DNA from: Myxococcales bacterium
GTDB taxonomy: Bacteria > Myxococcota_A > Bradymonadia > UBA7976 > UBA1532
DNA length: 64,000 nt
NCBI GenBank assembly: GCA_020633435.1
Contig: JACKDP010000001.1
Coordinates: 1,178,001-1,242,000 of the forward strand
Direction of reading: 5' to 3'
This document shows positions 16,375 to 29,470 of this stretch, piece after piece. Below the pieces are notes generated by a model. It saw only the letters and a list, made by a program, of their open reading frames with translations. It was not told where the DNA came from and made no database searches. The position numbers were made by a program, and so were the translations under genes. Within the stretch, counting starts at the first letter, position 1. Each line of letters begins with the position of its first letter.

Positions 16375-17490
16375 GTGCTCATCTGCCCCGTCTGCGAGAG
16401 CATCTACCCGACCGGGACGTATGACCGCTGCCCCCAGGATGGGGCGCCGCTCTACGTGTTCGGCGAGGGGGAGGTCCGCAAGCTCTACGAGCCCGGGGAT
16501 CGCATCGGCGGCAAGTACGAGATCATCGAGGAGATCGCGCGGCGCGGCGGGGCGGGGCGCACGTTCCGGGCCCGGCAGACGAACCTGGATCGCGAGGTGG
16601 AGCTGCGCATCCTGCCGGCGGACAGCCTCGCGAAGCCGGGGGATCAGGCGCGGTTCCAGCGCGAGGTGGAGACCTGGGGCAAGCTGCGGTCGGACTTCCT
16701 GGTGCGGCTGTACGACTCGGGGTTCACCGAGGATGGCGCCCCGTACATGGCGCTGGAGTACATGCCCGGCGGGACGCTGGGGCAGCGGCTGCGCATCGCC
16801 GGGCCCCTGGCGGACGCGCAGCTGCGGGTGGTGGCCGAGCACGCGCTGAAGGCCCTGGACGCGGCGCACCAGGCCGGGGTGCTGCACCGCGACATCTCCC
16901 CCGACGCGCTGGTGCTGGGCAAGCGGGCGGATGGGCGGCCCTACTGCCGGCTCACGGGCTTCGGCCTGGCGAAGCTGATGGACGACATGGAGGATGACCC
17001 GACGGCCATCACCATGACGGGGCAGGTCATCGGCAACCCGGCCTACATGGCCCCCGAGACGATGATGCTCGGCACGCTGGAGCCGCGGACGGATCTGTAC
17101 TCCCTGGGCGTCACGCTCTACGAGCTGGCGTCGGGGCGGCGGCCGTTCGTGGGGGACTCGCTGGCCGACCTGCTGGCCGCCCATGTGCGCGGCACCCCCA
17201 CGCCGCTGCGGCAGTACCGGCCCGATCTGGAGCCCGCCCTGCGCATCGTCATCGACCGGCTGCTGGAGCGGGAGCCGAACGCCCGGTTCCAGACGGCGGG
17301 CGAGGCCGTCGTCGCGCTGCAGGACGAGCTGGCGGCGTGGCCCGACGCCGACGCGGGCTTCGCGCCCGCCGCCCCGGTGGCCCTGCCGGGCTGGCACCGG
17401 CCGCGCCAGACGCCCACCTGGCTGCCCTGGCTGCTCATCACGCTCGGGGCCATCGCCGTCGGCGTCATCGTGGGCGTGGCGCTGGCCTGA
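16375..17490 (+). CDS. Membrane-anchored Ser/Thr pseudokinase
   Basis: 371 residues from GTG 16375, GGAG 7 nt upstream. An N-terminal zinc ribbon (C-P-V-C at residues 4-7 and a second Cys near residue 20) is followed by a kinase-fold domain (about 45-310) and one C-terminal membrane helix (about 348-370). Key catalytic residues are missing: the ATP-binding Lys of VAIK is Arg78 (V-E-L-R-I-L), the HRD loop keeps Asp173 but the Mg-binding Asn is Ala178 (H-R-D-I-S-P-D-A), and the DFG Asp is Gly195 (T-G-F-G-L-A-K). The A-P-E motif and the D-L-Y-S-L-G-V-T-L segment remain, so the fold should be kept. It is probably an inactive scaffold or nucleotide sensor. It is the third gene of the dehydratase-hemF operon. 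Confidence 0.88.
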   Translation: MLICPVCESIYPTGTYDRCPQDGAPLYVFGEGEVRKLYEPGDRIGGKYEIIEEIARRGGAGRTFRARQTNLDREVELRILPADSLAKPGDQARFQREVETWGKLRSDFLVRLYDSGFTEDGAPYMALEYMPGGTLGQRLRIAGPLADAQLRVVAEHALKALDAAHQAGVLHRDISPDALVLGKRADGRPYCRLTGFGLAKLMDDMEDDPTAITMTGQVIGNPAYMAPETMMLGTLEPRTDLYSLGVTLYELASGRRPFVGDSLADLLAAHVRGTPTPLRQYRPDLEPALRIVIDRLLEREPNARFQTAGEAVVALQDELAAWPDADAGFAPAAPVALPGWHRPRQTPTWLPWLLITLGAIAVGVIVGVALA

Positions 17491-17511
17491 GGGCGGGCCA
17501 ACCCGCTGATC

Positions 17512-18717
17512 TCACTCGAAGATCTCGTGCACGCTGGCCGCCTCGTGGGGGCGGACGAGGCGCTGCACCACCGCCAGCCAGGCCAGGGCCGCGCCCACGG
17601 CGAGGGTGACGGCGAGGGTGGCGAGCAGCTCGCCAAGGCCGGGGCGCTGGACCTGGGTGACGATGACCGCTGAGCCGAGGGCCGCGAGCAGGGCGGCGCG
17701 GGCGCGGCGGGTGACGCGCCGGCTGGCGTCGTCGCCGAGCGTGGTGCCCACCTGCAGCAGGGCGAGCAGGGCGACGGCCGTCAGGCCCTGGCTGGCGATG
17801 AAGGGCCACCGGAACCGGACCGGATCCAGCGCGAGGGCGAAGACGTGGCCGGCGCTCAGGGCCGCCGAGAGGCTGAAGAAGAGGGCGGCGACGCGGTGCG
17901 GCAGCGCGTCCACGGCGGCGGCGAGCCGCCACAGGCCCAGGGCGGCGACGCCCATCGCGAGGCCGGCGAGGCCCTCCAGGCCGAAGAGCACCCGCTGGGG
18001 CAGGTCGCGGGCCAGCGCGATGAGGTGGCTGCTGCCCGCCAGCAGGGTGGCGGCGAGCAGGGCGCTGGCGCCCAGGCGCAGTCGCAGCCCCAGCAGGTGC
18101 AGCCGGAGGGGCGCGAGCAGCGGCGGCGGGAGCGCCGCCTGGACGGGCGCGCGGGTGGCGTGTCGGCACAGGGCCCAGAGGACGAGGACGAGCAGGAGCA
18201 GGCCGGCCCCGGCGTCGGCCGCCTCGGCGATGCGCCAGCTCGAGCGGGACTGCCGGCTGAGGGCCAGGCCGCCCGCGACGAGGACCGCGATGGCCATGGA
18301 CAGGAGCTGGAGCAGGCGGTCCTTGTCCCGGGCGGCCAGGCCGACGCCCAGGGCGAGGGCGCTGCCGCTGGTCATGGCCGCGATGAACAGGGCCAGGCTG
18401 TTGAGGGCCTCGGGGGACCAGCCCTGCAGCACGCCCCCGATGAGGGCGAGGCCGATGATCCCCTCCCCCAGGGCGCGCAGCAGCAGCGCGGCGCCGGCCA
18501 GCCCCAGGGCCAGCTTGCCGGCGTCCGCCCCACCCGTCAGGCGCAGCGCGCCGACGGCGGCGAGGGCGATGGCCGTCGCCTCGGCGAGCTGCGCGGCGGC
18601 CCACCGGCCGTGCAGGTCGCCGTCGATGAGCACCCAGAGCACCTGGAGGGCGGGCTCGACGAGGCGGGCGAGCAGCAGGCCCGCGAAGAGGAGGCCGAGG
18701 CCGCGGGCGGGGGCCAC
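17512..18717 (-). CDS. Polytopic membrane protein, unknown function (401 aa)
   Basis: About ten hydrophobic helices rich in Ala, Leu and Gly with short basic loops (for example R-R-V-T-R-R-A-R before the last pair); no substrate or catalytic motif is visible. It starts at GTG 18717, 4 nt after the end of the oligopeptidase gene on the same strand, so it is probably its operon partner. It could be a transporter subunit or a structural membrane protein; I cannot place it in a family. The neighbouring 21-nt gap to the plus-strand pseudokinase gene holds nothing recognisable. Confidence 0.7.
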   Translation of the reverse strand: MAPARGLGLLFAGLLLARLVEPALQVLWVLIDGDLHGRWAAAQLAEATAIALAAVGALRLTGGADAGKLALGLAGAALLLRALGEGIIGLALIGGVLQGWSPEALNSLALFIAAMTSGSALALGVGLAARDKDRLLQLLSMAIAVLVAGGLALSRQSRSSWRIAEAADAGAGLLLLVLVLWALCRHATRAPVQAALPPPLLAPLRLHLLGLRLRLGASALLAATLLAGSSHLIALARDLPQRVLFGLEGLAGLAMGVAALGLWRLAAAVDALPHRVAALFFSLSAALSAGHVFALALDPVRFRWPFIASQGLTAVALLALLQVGTTLGDDASRRVTRRARAALLAALGSAVIVTQVQRPGLGELLATLAVTLAVGAALAWLAVVQRLVRPHEAASVHEIFE

Positions 18718-18721
18718 CCCC

Positions 18722-20875
18722 CTACTGCCAGCGCTGGAGGGTGGGGTCGAGGATCTGCAGGAAGAAGGCGTAGACGAGGGCGGTCTTCTCGTACCGCTTG
18801 AAGCGGCCCGAGGCCCCGCCGTGGCCCGAGTCCATGTCGGTGTCGAGCACGAGCAGGTTGTGATCGGTGCGCAGCTTGCGCTGCTTGGCGACCCACTTGG
18901 CCGGCTCGAAGTACTGCACCTGGGAGTCGTGCAGGCCCGTCGTGACGATGAGGTTCGGGTAGTCGACGGCCTTCAGGTTGTCGTAGGGCGAGTACGACAG
19001 CATGTAGTCGTAGGACGCCTTCTCGTTGGGGTTGCCCCACTCGTCGTACTCGCCCGTCGTCAGCGGGATGCTCTCGTCGAGCATCGTCGTCACGACGTCG
19101 ACGAAGGGCACGGCCGCGTGCAGGCCGCGGTAGAGGTCGGGCCGCAGGTTCATGACCGCCCCGATGAGCAGGCCGCCGGCGCTGCCGCCCCCGGCGAAGA
19201 CCTGGTCGCGGGCGCCGTAGCCCTGCTTCACCAGGTGCTCGGTCACATCGATGAAGTCGTGGAAGGTGTTCATCTTGTTGAACATCTTGCCGTTGTCGTA
19301 CCACGCGCGGCCCAGCTCCTGGCCGCCGCGGATGTGGGCGATGGCCACCACGAAGCCGCGGTCGAGCAGCGACAGCCAGCCGGCGTTGAAGTCGGGGTCG
19401 ATGGAGTAGCCATACGACCCGTAGCCGTACTGGTAGAGCGGCGCGGAGCCGTTCACGGGCGTCGTGGTGCGGCGGACGACGGAGACGGGGACGCGGGCCC
19501 CGTCCCGGGCGGGCGCCCAGACCCGCTCGACGACGTAGCTGGCCGGGTCGAAGCCGCCGAGGACCTCGTCGCGCTTGAGCAGCGTGCGCGCGCCGCTGAC
19601 CATGTCGTACTCGAACACCGAGTCCGGCGTCCGCAGGGAGCCGTACAGGTAGCGCAGCTTCGTGCTGCCGGGCTCGGGGTTCTGCCCGGGGGCGAGGGCG
19701 GCGACGAAGACGTCCTCGTCCACCGGCACGGCCTTGCTGTCGCCATCGGCCCAGCGGATGACCCGCAGCGTCTGCAGCGCGTCGCGGCGCTCCTCCACGG
19801 CCAGGAAGTCGTCGAAGGGCAGGACGCTGCCCAGGAAGACGTCCTCGCGGTGCGGCAGGATCTCCGTCCAGGTGCTGCGATCCGCCGAGGTGGCGACGGG
19901 GGCCTTCATCAGCCGGAAGTTCCGAGCCTGCCAGTTGGTGCGGATGTAGAAGGCGTCGCCGTGGTGCCAGACGGCGTACTCGTGCTCGGGGCTGCGGGGC
20001 ACCACCGGGCGGAACGTCCCCTGCGGATCGGTGGCCTCCAGGACGAGGACCTCGCTGACCAGGGTGCTCCACGTCTCGATCTCGACGAAGCGGCGCGAGC
20101 GGCCGCGGTCGATGCCCACGTAGAACGCCTCGTCCTGCTCGTGGAAGACGAGGGCGTCGCTGGCCGCCGGGGTGCCGAGGGTGTGCCGCCAGACCTGGTA
20201 CGGCCGCAGCGTCGTCTCCTCGTTCTTCACATAGAAGATCGTCTTGTCGTCAGCGGCCCACGCCAGGGCGCCGGCGGTGCCGGCCACGCCGTCCGCGAAG
20301 ACCTCACCCGTCCGCAAGTCCTTGACCTTCAAGGTGTATTGCCGGCGGCCCACCGTGTCTTCCGACCAGGCGAGGAGCTGCTCGTTCTCGCTGATCTCCA
20401 GGTCGCCGACCTGGAAGAAGGGCTGGCCCTCCGCCAGGGCGTTCACGTCCAGGATGATCTGCTCGGGGGCCTCCATCGTGCCGGCGCGGCGGCAGTAGAT
20501 GGGGTACTCCTTCCCGTCGGCGAAGCGGGAGTAGTACCAGAAGCCGCGGCGCTGCACGGGGACGGAGGCGTCGTCCTTCTTCAGGCGGCCCTTGAGCTCC
20601 TCGAAGAGGCGCGCCTGGAGGGCCTCCGTCGGCTTCATCACCGCGTGGGTGTAGCTGTTCTCGGCCTTGAGCCAGTCGAGGACGGCGGGATCCTTCCGCT
20701 CGTCGTCGCGCAGCCAGTACCAGGGATCCTGGCGGACGTGGCCGTGGATCTCCAGGGCCCGCGGGATCTCGCGGGCGACGGGGGGGGTGGGCCGGTCGGT
20801 CATGGGGGCCTCGGGCATCTGAGGGGGGGCGCCACAGGCGGACGTCAGCAGCGCGAGGGCAAGGGCGAGTCGCAT
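18722..20875 (-). CDS. ptrB: Oligopeptidase B (prolyl oligopeptidase family), lipoprotein
   Basis: Serine peptidase of family S9A, 717 residues, as expected for oligopeptidase B, which cleaves short peptides after basic residues. The beta-propeller spans about residues 75-440 and the alpha/beta-hydrolase domain the rest. The catalytic Ser is in G-G-G-S-A-G-G (about residue 565), Asp in H-D-S-Q-V near 650, and His in S-G-H-G-G near 685. The start is ATG 20875, preceded by GGAGG; residues 1-14 end in the lipobox-like L-T-S-A-C, so unlike most cytoplasmic homologues this one appears membrane-anchored. A basic-residue pocket was not resolved by eye, so prolyl-oligopeptidase-like specificity is possible. 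Confidence 0.92.
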   Translation of the reverse strand: MRLALALALLTSACGAPPQMPEAPMTDRPTPPVAREIPRALEIHGHVRQDPWYWLRDDERKDPAVLDWLKAENSYTHAVMKPTEALQARLFEELKGRLKKDDASVPVQRRGFWYYSRFADGKEYPIYCRRAGTMEAPEQIILDVNALAEGQPFFQVGDLEISENEQLLAWSEDTVGRRQYTLKVKDLRTGEVFADGVAGTAGALAWAADDKTIFYVKNEETTLRPYQVWRHTLGTPAASDALVFHEQDEAFYVGIDRGRSRRFVEIETWSTLVSEVLVLEATDPQGTFRPVVPRSPEHEYAVWHHGDAFYIRTNWQARNFRLMKAPVATSADRSTWTEILPHREDVFLGSVLPFDDFLAVEERRDALQTLRVIRWADGDSKAVPVDEDVFVAALAPGQNPEPGSTKLRYLYGSLRTPDSVFEYDMVSGARTLLKRDEVLGGFDPASYVVERVWAPARDGARVPVSVVRRTTTPVNGSAPLYQYGYGSYGYSIDPDFNAGWLSLLDRGFVVAIAHIRGGQELGRAWYDNGKMFNKMNTFHDFIDVTEHLVKQGYGARDQVFAGGGSAGGLLIGAVMNLRPDLYRGLHAAVPFVDVVTTMLDESIPLTTGEYDEWGNPNEKASYDYMLSYSPYDNLKAVDYPNLIVTTGLHDSQVQYFEPAKWVAKQRKLRTDHNLLVLDTDMDSGHGGASGRFKRYEKTALVYAFFLQILDPTLQRWQ

Positions 20876-20936
20876 GGGCACCTCCGGGGATCCCCGGAGG
20901 CTGCCACAGCCGGTGGGCGTTGCCCAGGCCCCGGCG

Positions 20937-23900
20937 TCAGCGGCGGATCTGCAGGTCGTAGTGGACCACGGCCTCCAGCGGCGTCACGACCACGTAGTAG
21001 AGGCCCGCCCCCAGGTTGATGCTGGTGGTGGGGCCCTGGTCGAGGCTGCCCTCGATGTTGCGCAGGCGCTGGCCGATGCCGTTGAACAGCTCCAGCCGCA
21101 CGCGGCCGAAGTGCTCGCGGTAGATGACGCTGATGGTGGTGTCGCGGCGGTTGTCGAGCCGGAAGCTGTAGCGGTCGACGGGGTCGAAGCCCGTGCAGAC
21201 GTCCAGGTCGCGGTACTCCTGCTGATCGAGGAAGCGGATCTCGCGCAGATCCTCATTGGGATCGAGGGGATCCACGCAGTCGAAGCAGCCGGGGGGGCCG
21301 CCGGCGTCGTTGCAGAACTCCACGGGCTCGACGGCCAGGTCGAGGCGGTAGCTCAGCGGGGCGCCGAGCTGGCTGCCGTCCACCAGGGCCAGCAGGATGT
21401 CGGGGTCGAAGACGAGCACCTCGATGGCGGTGCCGCCGTCGACCGTGCGGCCGACGAGCTGGCCATCCAGGTTGAAGAGGGCGAGCTGCGCAAGGATGTC
21501 GGCCGCGTTCGAGCCGACGGCGAAGCGCACCCAGCTCGGGCCGTCCGTGCCGAAGAAGTAGAAGTCCTGGGGATCGAAGTCCTGGCAGAGCGTCAGGTCC
21601 TGCACGACGCCCGGATCGAGGGGGGCGGCGTCGTCGGGGATGTCGTTCTCCTCCAGGGCGTCGTCACAGGCGGACAGCGCGCGGCACGGGCCCCAGTCAC
21701 CCCACTGGCCGGCGTTGGTGCAGAGGCGCTGCTGCTGGCCCGGCTGGTTGCCGGCGGCCTGGCAGGCGCGCTCCTCGGTGGCGCCCGCCACGCACTCGAT
21801 GGGCGTGACCTGGACGCGCAGGTTGCTCTGGCCGGTGGCCTGCCGGAAGCCGTCCACGAAGAGGTACCAGGTGCCCGCGGGCAGGACCGTCTCGATGCGC
21901 GACCAGTTGCCCTGGCCGGCGTCGTCGTCGCAGGCGATCTCGCTGGCCTGGTTCAGGCACTCGCTGCGCAGGAAGAGCGCGGTGTCGTAGTCGGCGCGGA
22001 TGATCTCGAAGACGACGTGCACCGGGGCATCGGTCTGGAAGCGCATGACCTGCTCGCCCGCCGCCGCCTGGTTGGCGCACGAGGCCTGGTGGCGGTTGGG
22101 GCGGTTGCGGGTGTCGAACTCGTAGACCGCCCCGTTCTCCAGGGCGTCGAGGTCGTAGAGCGGATCCAGGCAGGGATCATCGCCGAAGACACAGACGCTC
22201 CAGTCGCTCCAGGCCCCCTGCACGCAGGTGCGCTGCTGCTGGCCGCGGTTCTGGTTGCAGGCGCGCTGCTCCTGGGCGCCGTCCTCGCAGACGTCCGGAT
22301 CGACGCAGGCGCCGAAGTCGCCCCACTGGCCGTCGGCGCAGACGCGGGTGCGGGTGCCCCGGCCGTTGAGGCCGCAGGCGGCGTCGTCGGAGCTGCCGTC
22401 CACGCAGGCGTCGGGATCGTCGCAGGCGCCGTAGGGCGACCACTGCCCGGCCTGGCAGGTGCGCGTCCGGGTGCCGCGGCCGTTGAGCCCGCAGCCCTGG
22501 CTCTGGTCGGCGCCGTCCCGGCAGACGTCGGGATCGGCGCAGTCGCTCCAGCGCTGCCAGAGGCCACCCGCGCACAGGCGCGACTGCGTGCCGCGGTTGT
22601 TCAGGCCGCAGGCGCGGTCCTCGGACTGGCCGTCGCGGCACTCACCGGCGCCGATGCACATGGACCAGTCGGCCCACTGGCCAGCGACGCACTCGCGCCG
22701 CTCCTCGCCGTTGCCGTTGGGGCCGCAGACCCGCGTCTCCTCGCGGCCATCCACGCAGACGTCGGGATCCATGCAGGCCCCGAAGGCGCCCCAGCGGCCG
22801 TCGGCGCAGACGCGGGCCTGGGTGCCGCGGCCGTTGAGGCCGCACGCCTGGGCCTCCCGGGCGCCATCCCGGCAGACGTCGGGGTCGGCGCACATCCCCC
22901 AGTCGCTCCAGCGGCCGCCGGCGCAGAGGCGCTCCTGGGTGCCGCGGCCGTTGACGCCGCAGCCGCGCGACTCCTCGGCCCCGTCCTGGCAGACGTCGGG
23001 ATCCTGGCACTGGCCCCAGTCGCTCCACTGGCCCACCCGGCACTGGCGGGCCTGGGTGCCGCGGCTGTTGAGGCCGCAGGCGCGGTTCTCGGCGCGGCCA
23101 TCCACGCAGGCGTCGGGATCGTCGCAGGCGCTCCAGGCCCCCCACGCCCCGTTGGCGCACGTCCGGTCCTGGCTGCCGCGGCCGTTGAGGCCGCAGCCAC
23201 GCTGCTGCTGGTCGCCGTCGCGGCACTCGCCCGCGTTCATGCAGTCGCCGAAGTCGCCCCACTGGCCCTCGGCGCAGACGCGCACCTGCACGCCGCCGTC
23301 GCCGCAGGCCCGATCCTCCTCGGCCCCGTCCCGGCAGACGTCGTCGTCGCGGCACGCCCCGTAGGCGCCCCACTGGCCGGCCGCGCAGGTGCGGGTGCGC
23401 AGGCCGCGGCCGTTGACGCCGCAGGCCTGGTCCTCGGTGCGCCCGTCGAGGCAGACGTCGGGATCGACGCAGCCGCCCCAGGCGCCGTAGACGCCGTTCA
23501 TGCACACGCGGGTCTGGGTGCCGCGGTTGTTCAGGCCGCAGGCGCGCGCCTCGGGGACGCCGTCCTCGCAGCGGTCGGGATCCTGGCAGGCGCCGTACTC
23601 GCCCCAGGCCCCCTGCTGGCAGGTGCGCGTCTCCACGCCGCCGCCGTTGAGGCCGCAGGCGCGCTGCTCCTGGGCGCCGTCCTGGCAGACGTCCGGATCG
23701 GCGCAGGCCGACCAGGGGCCGAAGCGGTTGTCGACGCAGACGCGGCGCTGGGAGCCGCGGCCGTTCAGGCCGCAGGCGCGCTCCTCCTCGCGGCCGGGCA
23801 GGCAGTCGGCCACCTGCTCGCAGGCCCCGAACTCGCCCCACTGGCCGTTGGCGCAGGTGCGGCTGTGCTGGCCCAGGCCGCCGTCCCCGCAGGCCTCGAC

Positions 23901-24764
23901 CTCCTCGGCCGTGTCGCGGCAGACGTCGCCATCGACGCACTCGCCATCCGGGCTCCAGAGGCCGCCGACGCACGTCTCGCGCACCTCGCCGCGGCCGTTG
24001 AGGCCGCAGGGGACGGACCGCTCGGTGCCGTTGGTGCACTCATCGACGTCCTGGCACTCGCCCCAGGCCGCCCAGGCGCCGTCGGCCCCGCAGGCGCGCA
24101 CCTGGGTGCCACCGTCGTTGGCCCCGCAGGCGCGCTCCTCGGTGGCGCCCGGCTCGCAGGCGCCCGGCGCCTGGCAGTCGCCCCACTCGCCCCAGTGGCC
24201 CCCCTCGCACGTCCGGGTGGCCTCGCCGCGGTCATCGGCCCCGCAGGCGCGGTGGTCCTGCCGCCCGTCGACGCAGACGTCGGGATCGGCGCAGGCGTCC
24301 CACGCCGGCCACTGCCCGTCGCTGTCGCAGGTGCGCCGCTCGACGCCGCGGCCGTTCAGGCCGCAGGGCCGCTCGGCCTCCTCGCCGGTGGTGCACTCGC
24401 CCGCGGCGCACTCGCTCCAGGCCCCCCACTGGCCCCCGGCGCAGAGCCGGTGGCGGGCGCCCGTGTCGCAGGCGGCCTCGTCCGACTCCTCGGAGCCGTC
24501 GGTGCACACATCGGGATCGGCGCAGTCGCCGAAGGGCGTCCAGGTCCCGGAGGGGCAGCTGCGCAGCTCCTCACCGCGCCCGTTGATGCCGCAGGCCCGG
24601 CGCTCCTCGTCGCCGGGCGTGCACGCCCCGCCGCCGCCGCCATCGGGCGCCGCGTCGGGCCCGGCCGCGTCGGGGGTGTCGCCCCCGCCGAGATCCGGGT
24701 TGTCATCGGTACAGGCAGCGAAGCCGAACAGGATGCCGGCCAGCAGCAGCATGCGGGTGCGCAT
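20937..24764 (-). CDS. Giant repeat lipoprotein with thrombospondin-like repeats and PPC-like domains
   Basis: 1275 residues from ATG 24764 (GGGGAG upstream; an upstream in-frame TTG is less likely). The signal peptide ends F-A-A-C near residue 18. After an Asp/Ala/Gly linker come 21 tandem units of about 40 residues (about 50-860), each with C-G-L-N-G-R-G, a Q-W-G-x-W-G-x-C core and D-P-D-V-C-x-D-G; the paired Trp and regular Cys recall thrombospondin type-1 repeats. Then follows a beta-sandwich like the bacterial pre-peptidase C-terminal (PPC) domain (about 865-985), one more repeat unit, and two further PPC-like domains (about 1035-1150 and 1165-1275). No protease is fused. A surface adhesin or matrix protein is the likeliest role. 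Confidence 0.85.
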   Translation of the reverse strand: MRTRMLLLAGILFGFAACTDDNPDLGGGDTPDAAGPDAAPDGGGGGACTPGDEERRACGINGRGEELRSCPSGTWTPFGDCADPDVCTDGSEESDEAACDTGARHRLCAGGQWGAWSECAAGECTTGEEAERPCGLNGRGVERRTCDSDGQWPAWDACADPDVCVDGRQDHRACGADDRGEATRTCEGGHWGEWGDCQAPGACEPGATEERACGANDGGTQVRACGADGAWAAWGECQDVDECTNGTERSVPCGLNGRGEVRETCVGGLWSPDGECVDGDVCRDTAEEVEACGDGGLGQHSRTCANGQWGEFGACEQVADCLPGREEERACGLNGRGSQRRVCVDNRFGPWSACADPDVCQDGAQEQRACGLNGGGVETRTCQQGAWGEYGACQDPDRCEDGVPEARACGLNNRGTQTRVCMNGVYGAWGGCVDPDVCLDGRTEDQACGVNGRGLRTRTCAAGQWGAYGACRDDDVCRDGAEEDRACGDGGVQVRVCAEGQWGDFGDCMNAGECRDGDQQQRGCGLNGRGSQDRTCANGAWGAWSACDDPDACVDGRAENRACGLNSRGTQARQCRVGQWSDWGQCQDPDVCQDGAEESRGCGVNGRGTQERLCAGGRWSDWGMCADPDVCRDGAREAQACGLNGRGTQARVCADGRWGAFGACMDPDVCVDGREETRVCGPNGNGEERRECVAGQWADWSMCIGAGECRDGQSEDRACGLNNRGTQSRLCAGGLWQRWSDCADPDVCRDGADQSQGCGLNGRGTRTRTCQAGQWSPYGACDDPDACVDGSSDDAACGLNGRGTRTRVCADGQWGDFGACVDPDVCEDGAQEQRACNQNRGQQQRTCVQGAWSDWSVCVFGDDPCLDPLYDLDALENGAVYEFDTRNRPNRHQASCANQAAAGEQVMRFQTDAPVHVVFEIIRADYDTALFLRSECLNQASEIACDDDAGQGNWSRIETVLPAGTWYLFVDGFRQATGQSNLRVQVTPIECVAGATEERACQAAGNQPGQQQRLCTNAGQWGDWGPCRALSACDDALEENDIPDDAAPLDPGVVQDLTLCQDFDPQDFYFFGTDGPSWVRFAVGSNAADILAQLALFNLDGQLVGRTVDGGTAIEVLVFDPDILLALVDGSQLGAPLSYRLDLAVEPVEFCNDAGGPPGCFDCVDPLDPNEDLREIRFLDQQEYRDLDVCTGFDPVDRYSFRLDNRRDTTISVIYREHFGRVRLELFNGIGQRLRNIEGSLDQGPTTSINLGAGLYYVVVTPLEAVVHYDLQIRR
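22190..24620 (-). repeat. 21 in-frame tandem repeats of about 115-130 nt
   Basis: The thrombospondin-like units are conserved at DNA level, especially the segment encoding C-G-L-N-G-R-G (ccgcggccgttgaggccgca on the plus strand), which recurs many times. Most spacing differences between copies are multiples of three. Repeat number is expected to vary between strains. Confidence 0.8.
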
Positions 24765-24856
24765 GGTCAATCTCCCCCCTCAGGACCGGAGACCAAAATA
24801 GCTCAAACAGCCCCAAAGAATCGAGCAGCAACACAGGGGCAGACGAACACATGCAA

Positions 24857-24884
24857 CCCCACGATCTGCCATGGGATTGTGGGG
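24857..24884 (-). terminator. Hairpin downstream of metH
   Basis: A 10-bp near-perfect stem (24857-24866 with 24875-24884, one mismatch) and an 8-nt loop lies 12 nt beyond the metH stop. No run of U follows on the minus strand, so it is a probable 3'-end stem-loop rather than a canonical intrinsic terminator. The remaining sequence to 24765 is locally AT-rich and presumably carries the promoter of the giant lipoprotein gene. Confidence 0.5.
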
Positions 24885-24895
24885 CGGGAGGGCCC

Positions 24896-28539
<3,644 letters not shown>

Positions 28540-28543
<4 letters not shown>

Positions 28544-29466
28544 GGGCGCCTCCGGGCGTGGACGGTGATGACGGTGAAGTGAGGGGGGCGCCGCTCCCGC
28601 TGGGTCGGGGCGCAGAGCTCGACGTCGAAGCCGGCCGCCTCGAGCCAGGCCGCCAGGGTGGCGGGCTCGAAGCCGGGCTGGCGGTGATCGTAGCGGCTGA
28701 CGGCCTCGTGGTGCTCATGGGCCGCCAGCGTCACCGCGACGAGCTGGCCGCCGGGGCGCAGCACGCGCGCGGCCTCCGCGAGCACCTGGCGCGGCGACTC
28801 GGCGTGGCACAGGGCCCCGAGCAGGAGCGCGGCGTCGAAGCGGGCCGCCGGCAGCGGCAGGCGGTGCATGTCGCCCCGCACGAAGCGCACGTTGCCCAGG
28901 GGCCGCAGGCGGGCTTGCCCGGCCGCGGTGACGCGGGCGCTCCAGTCCACGCACGTCACGGACCGGGCGCGCGGCGCCAGCAGCTCGGCCAGGGCGCCAT
29001 CCCCCGAGGCGATGTCCACCACGTCCCCCACCCGCACGAGCCCCACGGCCCCCCGGGCGAAGGAGGCCCACGTGCGCCCCGGCGAGTAGTGCCGCGCCAT
29101 GCGCCCCGCCACCTGGTCGGCCCACGTCTCGCCCGCCCGGGCCCGGACGACCTCGGCCACGCGGCGGCGGTCGTCGGCCAGGACGGGATCCCGCGTCTGA
29201 TCCGCGAGCAGCGCCCAGAGCTGCTGCGCCGCGGGCGGCATGGCGTCGAGGGCGTACAGGGCCGACGTCCCCTGGGGCTCCACGGTGACGAGGCCGGCCT
29301 CCTTCAAGCGCGCGAGGTGCGTGGACACCCGCGACTGGCCCAGCCCCGTGACGCGGACGAGCTCCGCCACCGTGAGCGCCTCGACGCCCAGGGCGCTCAG
29401 CAGGCGCACCCGGGTGGCGTCCCCGAGGAGGCGGCAGAGATCGGTGGCGGCGGCGAGGTCGACCAT
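28540..29466 (-). CDS. ArsR-type regulator fused to SAM methyltransferase (SahR-like)
   Basis: About 308 residues. The N-terminal winged helix (about 1-85) is ArsR-type: L-L-G-D-A-T-R-V-R-L-L, then G-L-G-Q-S-R-V-S-T-H-L-A-R-L-K-E-A-G-L-V. The C-terminal 200 residues are a class I methyltransferase, with V-V-D-I-A-S-G-D-G-A-L as motif I and an F-D-A-A-L-L-L-G motif further on. Fused ArsR-methyltransferases next to metH are known as regulators of SAM/SAH and methionine recycling (SahR type), and this one is translationally coupled to metH. The start is uncertain: ATGs at 29466, 29472 and 29514 are in frame, none with a good ribosome-binding site. A large palindrome overlaps this region, suggesting autoregulation. 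Confidence 0.85.
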
Positions 29467-29470
29467 GCGC

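Noticed and set aside
15187..17397. Long minus-strand frame opposite hemF and the pseudokinase gene
   Set aside because: HemF and kinase-fold motifs on the plus strand are decisive.
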